Shown here: positions 34,395 through 46,578 of the stretch, in pieces
How the letters are laid out: every line of letters begins with the position of its first letter
Position numbering within the stretch: the first letter of the stretch is position 1
NCBI GenBank assembly: GCA_950295325.1
Contig: OX485807.1
Span: 35,678,440 to 35,742,439, forward strand
Length of the DNA stretch: 64,000 nt
Source: Polytrichum commune
Lineage: Eukaryota; Streptophyta; Polytrichopsida; Polytrichales; Polytrichaceae
Direction: 5' to 3'
Notes under the pieces: generated by a model
Database searches by the model: none
What the model saw: the letters and a program-made list of their open reading frames with translations, nothing else
Told to the model about the DNA's origin: nothing
Translations under genes and position numbers: made by a program

Positions 34395-36720
34395 ATTAAA
34401 CATTGACTTCCTTATAGAGCAAGCATGAATGGAGAGAGCATGTTCGCTCGATGATTACTTCCCCTTTTTGGTGTAAAGGGAGGGGAGGAGGTCCTCCTCG
34501 TTTGGTTTAGATATAATCAACAAAAGTCGAGGTTTCTTGGTGATCATTTTAAAGTGGTTAGTACATAAGCTCCATGTGCCCCATTCCAACTCAGACAATT
34601 AAGCAATGTAATGCACACACTTGCCCACCTTGGGACAAATCGTCATTGTATTCAACGAGGATCATTCAATCCTCATGAAGCCAACATTCAAGATTAGTTG
34701 AAAGTTTTTAATGTGCATCAGATGGCAAGTTGCAAAAAAACTAGCATCAAAGATTTATGTTGTAGCAAGGGAATTGTTGACGTATTTAAATGTAACACTT
34801 AGATCAATTCATGTAGGAACTTGGTCCCAATAAGTTTCAACTCACTAATGCTCCACTAAACTAATTCAAAGTCTTTATAACTAATTCTAATGTCATATCA
34901 ATTTTTAAAACATAGCTTCTGAGTTACATGTCAGTAGACGTTATTTCAAATATGTCTCTATTGGATGAACTAGAATCACATTCAAATGCAACAATTCCCC
35001 CTCATCCCAAGTACCCACTAGAATTATGTACTAGAGAAAACATGTGTACCATTGTCCGCTTTGAGAAGTTACGACATGACAAAGTGAAAAGTGCGATCAC
35101 ATCCCACTAAAGTTAGTCTACCATGGAAGGCTCTTTTTGGTTCTATATATGAAAGTACTATAGAAAAAGTGTATGGAGGTATGACGGTGCAATAATTTTA
35201 CTCATAGGATGTTTGCAAAGGTGGGTTATTGGATGACTCCTTTAGAAGTGGTGTCCACATAGTCAATGGTCTTGGAGGATCCCCTAACTTACTTGACTCT
35301 CCGCCACTTGCTATGTAAAGCATTCACCGGACTTCACGGAACTAGATTGGAGTAGAAAGGTTCGATTTCATTTCCCAACACCTACCATGGGGGTGGTATT
35401 AAAAAAAAATGCTCCTAATAGGATTGGGATAGGATTGTTGCTTATTCATACTAATTATCATTTTCTAATACATGGTTTTTTTTATCCCAATTTAGATGTT
35501 GATTTACACTAACATTAAATATATTTGGACAAATCACCCGTCCAAAATTAATAAGGGATGTGCACTTGTGAGGACAAAAACATCGAATGACAATAGCAAC
35601 AACACAACAACCACGACTTTGGACGTTTGTATTTCATGTTTGCCAACCATCACATTTGTATAGTTTTGTAATCTAGTGTATGTAATATTGACAATTAAAT
35701 TTGTCCAAAATTCATGCATAAATCCAAATGTACTTAAATCCTAGTTTTTGGCTCAAAATGTCAATATAGTCTGGAATCTACGAAACAAATAATTAGCCTA
35801 CGTAGGCAAAATCTTGGGTTTACACTATAAATCTGAATTAGTGTACCCCATGCTAGTATTCATCATTGACCCACATGGCCGCACTAAGTGTCTTGCAATC
35901 TTTGAGTGGCAACTAGAGAGGGTGCCATCCAGTACTTGGTGCTATGTAACAAGTCATAAACACCACTCTAATTAACATGGCCCATTGATTTTGTAGTCAT
36001 TTTAATGTAATTCAAAGTTGAAGCGGAAACTCTTGCCAATTTTGTTCCCAATGGAGCAAGGAGTGAAATGATTTCCATTCTCAACCTACATTTTCAAATA
36101 GGACTAGGTGCATAAGTCACAACTATAACTTGCCATGAAATGACAAATAAAATGCTGCAACATTTTGGGTTTGTTGCCTTAGATGGCCCTATTGTGGCAC
36201 TACCAATTCCACACACAAAGGATCGACTACTAGATCGGTTGATAGCAATCACAAGACACAAAGATTTTCATTTGAAAATTTGGGGCAAAAGTTGAGATGT
36301 AAAAGCTCTAAAAATTTCAAAATGTCTATAAGTGATCACCACATCTAGGCCCTCCCAATTCACTTAACTATCAAATTTAGAGTGGTGTCTATATTTTGAG
36401 GACATCGCCCAATCTTATCGTAACACACATGTCTTTTCAGTGTTCATGATTAATCACAAGCCTTGTCATATACTGAACAAATAATATATGACATTGAGTG
36501 ACCATGTAAGGCCCACACACCTCATATCTTGGCATGCAATGAAAGATAAAATAATATCGCAACAAGTGGAGTATGTGACATAGCAAAGGGGTTGGGCACA
36601 ATGTAAATGAACCCATATCGGGTACCAATCTCAAACGGAAACCAATATCCGAGTGATCTGTGGTTGGGTGAGGATCTCAGAACGAACACCAAAAAACACT
36701 TGTGTTGAAAAGAAATTAAA
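34395..36720. other. Long intergenic stretch, no gene
   Basis: AT-rich. Around 36300-36600 a decayed dispersed sequence ('catctaggccctccc', 'cccaatcttatcgtaacac', 'atgattaatcacaagccttgtcatatact') resembles 38990-39200 and 43200-43400. No coding support. Confidence 0.4.
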
Positions 36721-36942
36721 CTACACCGTTTATGGTATTCAATGTCACTTAGTATTCAGAGTTATGCAGTGCTATATCTATTTACTAAGAATGTAATTAC
36801 TTACCAAGCAAAGTTTTTTATATTCTATAATGTCCGAACAACCTATTCAACTTTCTCTAGTTAAAATTAGACTCATGAATAGAAAATTATTACATTGTGT
36901 AATTCCCAATAGTAAGTGACACTAAATACCATAAACGGTGTA
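36721..36942. mobile_element. MITE family I, copy 1
   Basis: About 222 bp. Left end TACACCGTTTATGGTATT... and right end ...AATACCATAAACGGTGTA form an inverted repeat of about 38 bp (including AGTGTCACTTA/TAAGTGACACT). A second copy lies at 49187-49405. No coding capacity; target duplication unclear. Confidence 0.88.
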
Positions 36943-37673
36943 ACATGTAACCAAAAAGTTCTACCATTCCAGAGGGCAATAGCCAACATAATTAAGGGGA
37001 CCCATATTATCATTTAATATTCAAAAAAAAATCTTCACTTTGAGATGCATAAGATTGAGCTCTGAAATCTTGATGAATCCGGGCACGATTTGGATTTGCT
37101 AATCAAATCGCACTAATCGTGTGTTTCAAATCCTTCGAGAAGTGGGCAGTTTTTCAGACCTGAAAGTGTCCATTTAAAGCGCACTTTTACCTTAGCATGA
37201 GACAACAATTGGAGAGTCGTCAATGCTGGAAAAGTTGAATGCCCTAGAATATAATACGGTCAACCCAACCACCTTCATTTTCAATGCTCTACCACACTTT
37301 GGGTAAATTAGTTGGGCCCCATGCATCAAACCCGACACTTTTTGTTGCAGATAGCATGGAAGATTTGTGCATATCATGGAGGGAGAAGGGCACCGTATTT
37401 CACCAAATGTTAGTATGGCCCACACTAAGTGTAAAATCATGAGCCTTCAAATACTTGATGAGTATAAAAGGTGGTGTATACGGTAAAAAGACAAGTGCCA
37501 TGCCGAGTATGAATATATTGAGTATCATGGCCCGCGCTATATATGAATAGAGTTAACCACAATGATATATTGTTAAGAAGTAATGGAGCCATATATTGAA
37601 GTTTCTTATATACTACAAATAACAACGATTTTGGAATTTGAGTGGTGACCCGCTCAACACAGTTGAAAGACTA
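36943..37673. other. Intergenic, no gene
   Basis: AT-rich with nothing recognised. Confidence 0.4.
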
Positions 37674-38179
37674 AGGGCCACTTCACACACGAACCAAGAG
37701 CCGTGACCATGAAATTGTGAGAGCCCAAAAGAAAGTGTTCAAAGGTTGTCCCAAGGTACCTCCAAAATCATGTAGTGTGGTCATGGACCCTCAAGAGTAG
37801 TGGGAAGTCATATGTGACTGGGTCCTCAACCAAATGCTATTTCAGTGTATTTTTATTCATGCAGGTCCTCGCGCACGATAAGATAAAATAAATCAATGGT
37901 TGTGAGCGTTCGGAGTGCCATAGTCTCCCAGTTTTGTGGTAGACCTACCTCCAAGAGGTGGTTTTTGAAAATATTCCAAGTGACCATGAAACATGATCCA
38001 TTCGGTACCATGTAAGAATCCATGTAGACTTTACATCCATCTTGCATTCACATACTCCATTGGTCCCTCAAGCGTAGTGTGAAGTAGCGAACTTGGACCG
38101 GCTCCGCCTTTTCCACCAATGAGAGTGCTTGAAGTGTAATGGTCACGGGCTCTCAGCCTCGTGTGTGTGAAGTGGCCCT
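37674..38179. mobile_element. MITE-like element II
   Basis: About 506 bp with terminal inverted repeats of roughly 38 bp: AGGGCCACTTCACACAC at the left and GTGTGTGAAGTGGCCCT at the right, continued by GAGCCGTGACCAT / ATGGTCACGGGCTC. No ORF. Only one copy in this window. Confidence 0.75.
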
Positions 38180-39240
38180 AATGACGATAAACAGTGTAGG
38201 GATGATCGCTCTTGTTTTGAAATAGGCCTTGCCATTATCATTCTTGAATGCACGGTTTCCTAATTTGGTGCACATCCGCTTAAGCAGCTTTACCTGCATC
38301 CACACAAGGTTAACCCAAAAGTGATTGATTGTCTTCTTACTACAATTTCACACGTTGTGGGTGTCCACTTTCACAACCCTTGTGGATAACTTTAAAAATT
38401 CCAAGTGTATAATATGACACATGAGGCAAGTACATACTAAACAAAAAGGATGACACCACTTTCACTCTCACCCTTATTAAAGAGTAACCCTCACGTGTTT
38501 CCATTGCGTTCAAACTCTGAATGTTGATGTCACCTTGGACGTGCCCCATAGTACAAGTTGGAACGGGTGGGAAGTAGTTGAAATAATTATTATTCATGTT
38601 CAGTATTGGGTAACATGATCAGTATCGGGCTAACGAGCTCACATGCATTCATGCCGGTACATGGTACGGGCGTTATTTTTTCTTTTCTTTTCTTATTCAT
38701 GTAGAAAAAAAAAAACATGTGTCATAGATTATTGATGACAAATTATCTAGTGTTATGTTTGCGCTCCTCAACAGACTCGACATCACACTTGTACGTGTAC
38801 ATGCATGTCATTTTATTAATTTCCAATTTCTAGTCAAACATGAGTCATGTGTTGCTCAATTTTTAGACAAACGATTTTGTTCATACGTCACATTGGGAAA
38901 TGTCGCTTCGGATCAACGGTTTCAAATCACGATCGATATCGTCGATACCAAATTTCAAGATCAGACTTTTTTTCAAGTGTGAAAGTTATGAGAGATCCAA
39001 ATGACATTTATCTTTCTCTTCAAGTGATCACATAGGCCCCTCCAGCTGTATAAGTTGGCCATGTGACCCATGATGATTTATGTGTTGTGAAGTTATCGTT
39101 TAATCTCATCGAAACACGTGTCCTTATGTTGTGTTCCATTCTTAAACTCCAAACCTTGTCATGTAGCACTCACACTTAGGTCTCCGGAGTAAGAAGAGTC
39201 ACAACCATATACGTAACGCCCCCACACCTTCATCATTTGC
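38180..39240. other. Intergenic upstream of PR-10 gene 4
   Basis: No gene seen. 38990-39200 belongs to the decayed dispersed sequence noted near 36300 and 43200. Confidence 0.4.
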
Positions 39241-39527
39241 ACACTATAAATGTGTGGCCCATGATTGTCAAAGCATGAGGATTTAAGATTTCGGATTTAA
39301 AGTCTACAGTTTCTAGCGGTTTCTAGCAGTTTCTAGAAGTCCGCATTGTACAGGACAAAGCGAGCGTCGCCGGAAGAAGAAATAGTAGGGAAAAGGCTGT
39401 ACTTACCGGAGTGCGATGGTTTGAATGATCGGCTGGGTTGGTGCAGGCGGGCCCATCCATGTTATTATTATTGTTATTCTGATTTGGGTATTCGGAAACA
39501 TATCCAGCATTCGTCTGATCAAACAGT

Positions 39528-39535
39528 TATAAAAG
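39528..39535 (+). promoter_or_regulatory. TATA box of PR-10 gene 4
   Basis: TATAAAAG, 123 bp upstream of the ATG, in a segment shared with gene 5 (tgatcaaacag...gatgcagtgttg). Confidence 0.65.
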
Positions 39536-39650
39536 CCATGCTCTGATGCAGTGTTGTCAAGCAGGCAGCAGATCATCACGACTTACATTTTCCAAGCTCA
39601 GACAACTCCTCTTCCTCCTTGCAATTCTATCGTCCCAATTCAGTTCAGCC

Positions 39651-41467
39651 ATGGCGCATCAGCTGAACACCGAGTTCGTGAGCAACCTGCCTCTGGAGCA
39701 GTCATGGAAGCTGGCCAAGCACTCCGACCACATCCTGCCCAAGGTGCTGCCCCACGTGTTTGCCAAGTCTGAGAGGCTGGAGGGCGATGGTGGAGCAGGC
39801 ACTGTCCGAGTTGTCACCCTTGGAGATGGTAAGTGATCGTGCATGAAGCTAGGGAATGAGTCGTTCCCTTGAATCAATCTTCCCTGCAACTTCTAGAATA
39901 TATGTTGTTGATAGTTCGAAATTTCGTGGAGGTTAACACTTGTCCCACATCAGCAATGTTGTGATGTAGAGAGTCCCTCCATCTTAATCTGTAATTCACA
40001 CATGACCCATCGATGATCGAGTGAACCCTGCCAAGCAGTTGAGAATGTTTGGATGTATTTAGAGTAGTTTGTGGCGGATGACTCGTCGATCGGTTAATCA
40101 ATCACGGCGCGTGTCGATCTAGTCGACGTCGCCCTTGGAGGTGGTTAGTACTTACGATTTCATTCCCCCTGAATCTCCCCTGCAACTTCTATTATGAACT
40201 GTTCAATTCGGCACTTCGTAAGGCTAGGTCTTGTCCCACATCAGCAATGTTGTAATGTAGAAAGTCCATTGATCATCTCAATCTGTAATTCACACATAAC
40301 CCATCGATGATCGAGTGAACCCTGCAACCAGCTGAGAATGTTTGGATGTGTTTAGAGTAGTTTGTGGTGCACTAATCTTGGGTCAATTATAAGCAGCATG
40401 GCGGTTGTCGCATGACTAAATTGAAGAAAGGTTGCTGTAACTGAGTGGACTGAGTTGTGTTAAGTACCCGTTGAGCATTGCCAATGTTTTCTTGCTGCAA
40501 TGTGCGATGGTTGTATTGGACGCAGATCTGAATGGGTGCCCTTCCTAGCACTGGATAATCTCCGGTCCACCTTAGTACCCACCGATCGTAGTGGGGTATC
40601 TGAGTGAACCGAATGTTTTTAACCTGCCCGTTTGGGGATCACATGTAGAATCGGACCAACCCGAAGACGAAGCAACACCGTACTTCACAACGCTGGCGAC
40701 ACCTAAGTCATCATCTTTTTGTCTCTCTCTTTAGAGTCACGACATCAGGTCACATCGGATCAGCTCTTCATTTGGAATTTCTCTACAAGTGGGCTGCAAG
40801 CAATGTCTCGAGTGCATTCATCCATCAATTGCATTGTCAAACTACTGCGATTAGTGTTGCGGTGAATTGGAAATCGCGACGTAACCACAGGAGGCAGTAT
40901 TCGGGATAACATATAGAAATAGAGCAACCCGAAGGTGATTCGATCAGCACCGCCAAATTACACCCCGCTGGCAATATCGGAGTAATCGTCGCTTTGAATC
41001 TTTGTCTTAGGACTCACAACACTACGCAATATCAGATCAACTCTGCATTGGAATTATATCTCGACCTCCAACATGTCTCTGGAGTCATACTCCATCGTTC
41101 AATTAATCGCGGCATTGTCAGATTCCCTACTCATTCTTGCAATGAATTTGGCAAATGCGATTATGTGTCCACAGGTACCCCGGCGGCTGGACAGAAGGTG
41201 AAGGAGCGCGTGGACGTTTTCGATGACGCAACTCACACTATCGTGTACACCACCCTCGAGGGCGGCGACCCGCGCCTCAAGTCCACCAAGTTCACCATCA
41301 AGTTCTCGGCGGGGCCGACTAGCGACACCACTAAAGTGTGTTGGCAGCTGGATTACGTGCCCGTGGACGCGTCGATGCCCCCACCGGAGGACCTCAAGAA
41401 TTTCGCCGAGTCAGGGATGAAGGCCATCGAGATGTACGCGAAGGAGCACCCCGAGGTCACCGCATAG
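39651..41467 (+). CDS. PR-10/Bet v 1-family protein, gene 4 (two exons)
   Basis: Exon 1 is 39651-39828 (178 nt) and exon 2 is 41175-41467 (293 nt). The donor is GATG|GTAAGT, the acceptor is GTGTCCACAG|GTACC, and the intron is phase 1. The product is 156 aa, starting MAHQLNTEFVSNLPLEQSWK. It carries P-loop LEGDGGAGT, then KERVDVFDDATHTIVYTTLE and C-terminal helix EDLKNFAESGMKAIEMYAKE. The intron (1346 bp) is far longer than in genes 1-3 and contains internal near-duplicates of 'acacatgacccatcgatgatcgagtgaaccctgc' (about 39998 and 40296). It is a tandem paralogue of gene 5, 7 kb away, in the same orientation. No coding damage. Confidence 0.93.
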
Positions 41468-41469
41468 AT

Positions 41470-42110
41470 CATCCAATGAATGATTTCAGAATCACACGAC
41501 GTCGGAGACTATGTATGATATCCGAGTCTGCATTTCAATGTTCTTATTGTAGATGTGTATCCCTCGGAAAGGAATAGACGATAAAGCTATGGCGACCGAT
41601 CCACAGAAATTTACGGGTTGCACGACCTTCTTCAATCGAGAAGGTTGTCTTCTGGATTCCGTGTTCGAGAGTCACTAGCCATCTGCTGGATCGAAAATTA
41701 CATAAGGAGCTATTGTTGTTGTTCTTCTTTTTGTAATAAAAGTGTTTTTTTCTGTCATAAACTTCTTCGGATGGCTTTCACCATCGAGACGTACGCGAAG
41801 TAGCACCCCTAGGTCATAAAACATTGAATGGTACCATTAATTGAAGTAATGCAGCCTCAAACGATGTGGGAGACGATGTGGTATATGATCCAGCTCTGTC
41901 TTTCATGGGTTTTGATGAAGATGTGTACTATGTATTCCTCGGAAACAGATTGGGTAATTCATAAAATGGAGTAGCTATGGCGATTGATCTACAGAAACTC
42001 TATTCCAGGTTGCCGCAAGTTCGATCGGCAGGGTTGTAATCCCTGATCGGGTAGCCCTGTGGGTTGTGTTCAAGTGTCAATTAGCCATATAATTGTCTGG
42101 CATATTTGAG
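41470..42110 (+). repeat. Tandem duplicate of the PR-10 gene 4 tail
   Basis: 41778-41815 (accatcgagacgtacgcgaagtagcacc...) is a decayed copy of the C-terminal codons IEMYAKEHPEV at 41420-41460. The following ~300 bp repeat the 3' flank ('gtattcctcggaaa', 'atggcgattgatctacagaaa', 'tgtgttcaagtgtc...agcca'). Offset is about 355 bp. Confidence 0.75.
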
Positions 42111-43404
42111 CAATAAAAAGCATTGCGATTCTAATGTAGGAGCATGCAATTCCGTCAATGACCCCAATTCCAACACCTATACATTCTAAACTCCGTAATA
42201 TCATGCTCGTGGCAACCCACGTGCGAGTGCACGTGACATTAAGAAGTTCTATAATGTTAATAATTACATGGATGCGTGATAAAGGAGGATTAGTTTAGCA
42301 TGTGACATTATGGAATAACACAAAGTCAACATTGCAGTTTAAGAACCATAATTATAATGATAACAACATGATGCATGCAAGGATATGGTTTGTATTCTTT
42401 TGTGGTTTATTTTTATTTCAAAATCCATGATATATATATATGGAAGGGAAAGGTGACAAAAAGGAATGAGATTTAACTTAAGAACATTCGTTCCCTAGGG
42501 TTTCAGATGAAAAGAAATGACATTATGGGGGTTGATATTGTGGAGTTTAGAGTGTATTTTATGGCCAGGGCGGGTTTTGAAGACAGTCTTGAGGGGAAAT
42601 TATTAAAAAAATTAAAAAATTAAAAAAGCATTTTACCTCAAAGTCAAGCCTGACTTACCCTACATCTGCGCAGCGAACAGAGCATATCTAGACGCCACTA
42701 GCACCCTAGGTGAAAACATAGTCAATTTTAGTAGAGCATGTATATGTCTATTCTAAGACAACTTGGTCCCAAATTTAGCATCAAAGGCTCCAAATGAGTC
42801 TAGAGGACCTATTTGAATGAATTAACCATAAATTTTTATTTGACCCCCTCCATTCAATGATAGTGGAGGGGGCCCAAGATCAAAGAGGTGAGCGTCTAGC
42901 CCTAGCCATATTTATCTCAATGTCAAATTAAATATTTCAACATGAACAAAAACTGTATTATTCTATATATATGAATTACAAAACGCGAGGTCATTATTTA
43001 AAACAGACTCAATGTCAATGGTCAACATTGCCCATGTATTATGTTGTCTATGTAATCATTTTGAGTTAAAAAGGAAGCTGCAATTTCATTAAGCAGTCGC
43101 ACGATGCTGAAATTTGATGAACTCAAGTGCATTAGCCTCCTTATCAACTCGCTAATTTCTTGAAAGTTTTCATGAAACGTTTTATAAATATTAAGAATCT
43201 CAAGATCTTGTAAAAGAAGTTATTGTGTACAAGTATCAATGATTATGATGAGAAACACCATTTTTGGGCACATCATCCAATCTTATCATAACAGAAGTGA
43301 TTCCAAGGTTCGATCTTAACTCCAAGTTATACCATGTACCACGCAAATATAGGTGTTCGATGTAGAAGATTGGCCACATAGATATGGTCCACATAAGTTA
43401 CCTC
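42111..43404. other. Intergenic, no gene
   Basis: AT-rich. The region near 43200-43390 is the decayed dispersed sequence shared with 36300 and 39000. Confidence 0.4.
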
Positions 43405-43930
43405 ATGCCCCCTTCCCACCTGACTTTAGCTAAGACTAAAAGCATTTCCTAAAAACCAGGTAAAGCTCCCTCGGTTATAGTGGAGGCATCCGGCTATCCC
43501 AATGCACCTACAAGAACTTGCTCCGGAGATTTTCAAGTAGGTTTTAGTTAAGTAGCTTTCACACATGTTCATTGTTTTATTTACCAAGCAATGAATGTTG
43601 GATAGTTTTTGTCCCATCCCCAAATGCCTTGCTACTCACCTATCTTACCATCGGTTTTTGTTAATGTAGCTCCTCGAGCCCTCATAACTAAGACTAAAAA
43701 GCAACCAATCACAAGGGCGGGAGGCGACACTTTAAAAAGTCCTATATTCTTGCCTCATGTCTAGATACTGATGGGAGGGTCGGTGCTTGAGGCTTAAAAC
43801 CTCCACTCTTAAACCATGCCACATCATTTGCCAACTAGGCTCAGCACTAAATAATGAGGCCGATGGTGTGAAGGCCGGGTTGTTAGAACCAACTTTTAGT
43901 CTTAGTTGAAGTCAGGTGGGAAGGGGGCAT
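43405..43930. mobile_element. MITE-like element III
   Basis: About 526 bp. Left end ATGCCCCCTTCCCACCTGAC and right end GTCAGGTGGGAAGGGGGCAT match perfectly over 20 bp. The match continues through TTNANCTAAGACTAAAAG for about 38 bp in all. An additional internal copy of 'aactaagactaaaaa' lies near 43686. No ORF. Interior blocks (tgccacatcatt...aggctcagcactaaa) faintly resemble the antisense of 59520-59570. Confidence 0.85.
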
Positions 43931-43984
43931 TAGTTGAGTTTGGAGATCCTAAATTTCGAAAAGTCCTAAAGTTTCGGAGACCTT

Positions 43985-44165
43985 CCGGAGTCTGTGTCTC
44001 GCTGTTTGGAGAGCAGCTGTTTTTGTGCAATTCTTACATCACGAAATTTCTTGAGCACCTCCTCAGACTTCACTTCAATATTGTATTGCCATTCAAAGAC
44101 AGCAGCTCCAACATTTGAGAAAATTGCAATTCATGAACTGACTGACATATTCGATCCATTCCAAC
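43985..44165 (-). pseudogene. Protein-gene fragment, family uncertain, copy 1
   Basis: The minus-strand frame IAIFSNVGAAVFEWQYNIEV followed by KSEEVLKKFRDVRIAQKQLL is preceded by a stop. A diverged copy at 51290-51496 reads VSNFGAILTTVVQIAVKYEV ... KNFCDVLHKKTVALQTM. The pattern (hydrophobic helix, then a KKFRDV-type helix) is reminiscent of an RPW8-like N-terminus of some plant NLRs, but that is a weak guess. Confidence 0.3.
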
Positions 44166-46199
44166 CACCATCGGTGTAATACAAAAATTTATCACATCAC
44201 TTTACAAATTAGTTTTATCTCTACATGTTATTCACCTCTTATTCAAATCCCAGCAATGATCAAGGTGAAGCACCACTCAATCACGTCGACACTAGTGGTT
44301 GGCATCGTTTCTCTCTCCAACTAAATTCAAGTTGTAGCGTTTGGAAGGGTATGCTGGATAGAAATATTTCTTTACCTACATATGGTGTACTTGAAGCAAA
44401 ATCTGAATGACCCCGTACACTACCTAAAAACTCAAGGGCATAGTCATTTTCCTCATGAATTTTAGATCTCATACTCATGACTTATTCATTTCAAAGTGAA
44501 GAATCTCTTTCTCGTCAAATGATCATGTCAAGTTGCCCCAATATATATATATACACACACATGTTGAGTATCAAGCTTGACTGCTTTACAAATATTGAGC
44601 CTCCCGTACTCTTATTGCCCCTTGTTTTCATTGGTTGTCGCTATATAGTTTTTATATGTTTATGGGGCTCCACAAACTAAGGACCCCAAATGGATCAACC
44701 AACATGTATTTAAGTAAAACTAGACATAAATTCAAAATCTAGACTTTTTGGTTGCTTCAATTCTATGGGCGGATATACCTAGATTTTGTGGGAGATATAT
44801 ATGTGAATCCTTAGTGATAACTTGAATATTGTGCCAATAAAATATGATGGAGAAAATCAAATATCTACTTTTGGATGTTAAATCTATGTAAGTAAATATA
44901 AAATAATGAAAATACAATCAAAACAAGTGCTAAGATTTAAACATAATCAACTATGCAATATTATCGTAGGATCTTATGATAGAATTCAAAATGTCATATT
45001 TCTATACTTAGTCCAGTTTTACTTAAATATAAAACAAACCCCGCACATTATAAAACATGTCACAATTTTCATGTGACTAGGTATGCGTCAAGTTGTTACC
45101 CTATTAATTGGGGTCAAATAATATGGGAGATTGATCTTATTAGGCATAAAGTTCCAGGAAATGTGAAGGCCATATCAAAGAAAAACAAAATGAATATATA
45201 TATATATACTGATGTCCATGCTCTGACATGAATGTGAACAAATTCTCCTTGTACTAATCATGATTGTCTATGATGCATGATAGGGCAGGTTGCCTTCCTT
45301 ATGGAAGGTGGGCTCTATAGGCCGGCCACTACATCCTCAGTCAACAAGCATCTGTAACAAGGCATCATTCAAGTGGAGACAATTACTGGTCATGAAAATG
45401 AAGATGAAGAAGCTTTGCACACCATGACACACAGTGACCTTCCAAGCGCACTCGAAAGAGGGGGGCTCAAACCATCTGTTGCACTCAAATGCACAAGTTG
45501 GCACCTAACTAGTGTAAAATCTAAAGCGTATGACTCAGTCACAATAGTGTTGCTTGAAATTTTAAGGCTAAGAAAGAAACATCCTTGACCAACAGTCTAA
45601 GTTGCAATGCAAAAAAAATGAATTAAACACCACATATCACTCAATCAAAAAACATGTTTTGGCGCTCGCTTTGTATATGACCCTTGGTTGATAATAAAAT
45701 TTACTTACTATTTCTCTATTATCTTTTGCAAGCAGTGAATATGGAAGTCAACCATGTAATATACATATATATGAATGAACAACATAATTGGATTCATCAT
45801 TTTGAGCTCTTCGCAACAAGATCAAATTCATTGGGACATCGAATATAAAACGTATGGATTTTATGGGATTGTTCAATCGACCACACAATGGTTAAAACGA
45901 CCACAGTCAATATGTAAGATGTCGATTAGGCTCTCACTTGTCATCCAAGTTGGCCAAGTTTATGAAATCTAATACAGAGCCCATATCTTGTTCCTCTTCA
46001 TGTGTGCGATGAAAAATCAAATTTTGACAAATCATGCGTTGCATTTTTGAAATCGTTTTTAACAAAATATGTGATTGATTTAACATAATAAATAAAACAA
46101 AAATAAAATTGCCCCCCAATTCACTCTCTTCAAGCAATCGCATAGGCCCTTTCAACTGTGTAAACCATTGGAACAACAATGATAAACTATATATTCTAA
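44166..46199. other. Intergenic, no gene
   Basis: AT-rich, with (TA)n near 44540 and 45198. 45460-45555 and 54280-54385 share a faint repeat ('atctgttgcactcaaatgcac...gtcacaatagtgttgctt'). Confidence 0.4.
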
Positions 46200-46453
46200 A
46201 GTCCGCTCACCCCATGATTGTCACCACATGAGGATTCGAGACTTCCGGAAGTGAATCTTCAGTTTCTAGATGACCGGATTGTAGACGACAAAGCAAGCGT
46301 AGTTGTTATAAACAGAAGTAAGAAGCACACAACTGAAGCTTACGGGAGTGTGATGCTTTGAATGATGTGTTCAGTGGATGCGTGCGCCGGGCCCATTCTA
46401 ATTGGTAGCATTATTCTATTCAGAAACGTATCGAGTGTTCCTGTGATCAAACA

Positions 46454-46463
46454 GATATAATAG
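46454..46463 (+). promoter_or_regulatory. TATA-like box of PR-10 gene 5
   Basis: GATATAATAG at the place of TATAAAAG in gene 4; one substitution weakens the box. Confidence 0.5.
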
Positions 46464-46578
46464 CCGTGCTTTGATGCAGTGTTGCCAAACAAGCAGCAGC
46501 CCATCACTAACTTGCTTACATTCCAGGCTCACAATACTCCTCTTCTTCGACTTGCAGTTTTATCTTCCCAATTCAGCT

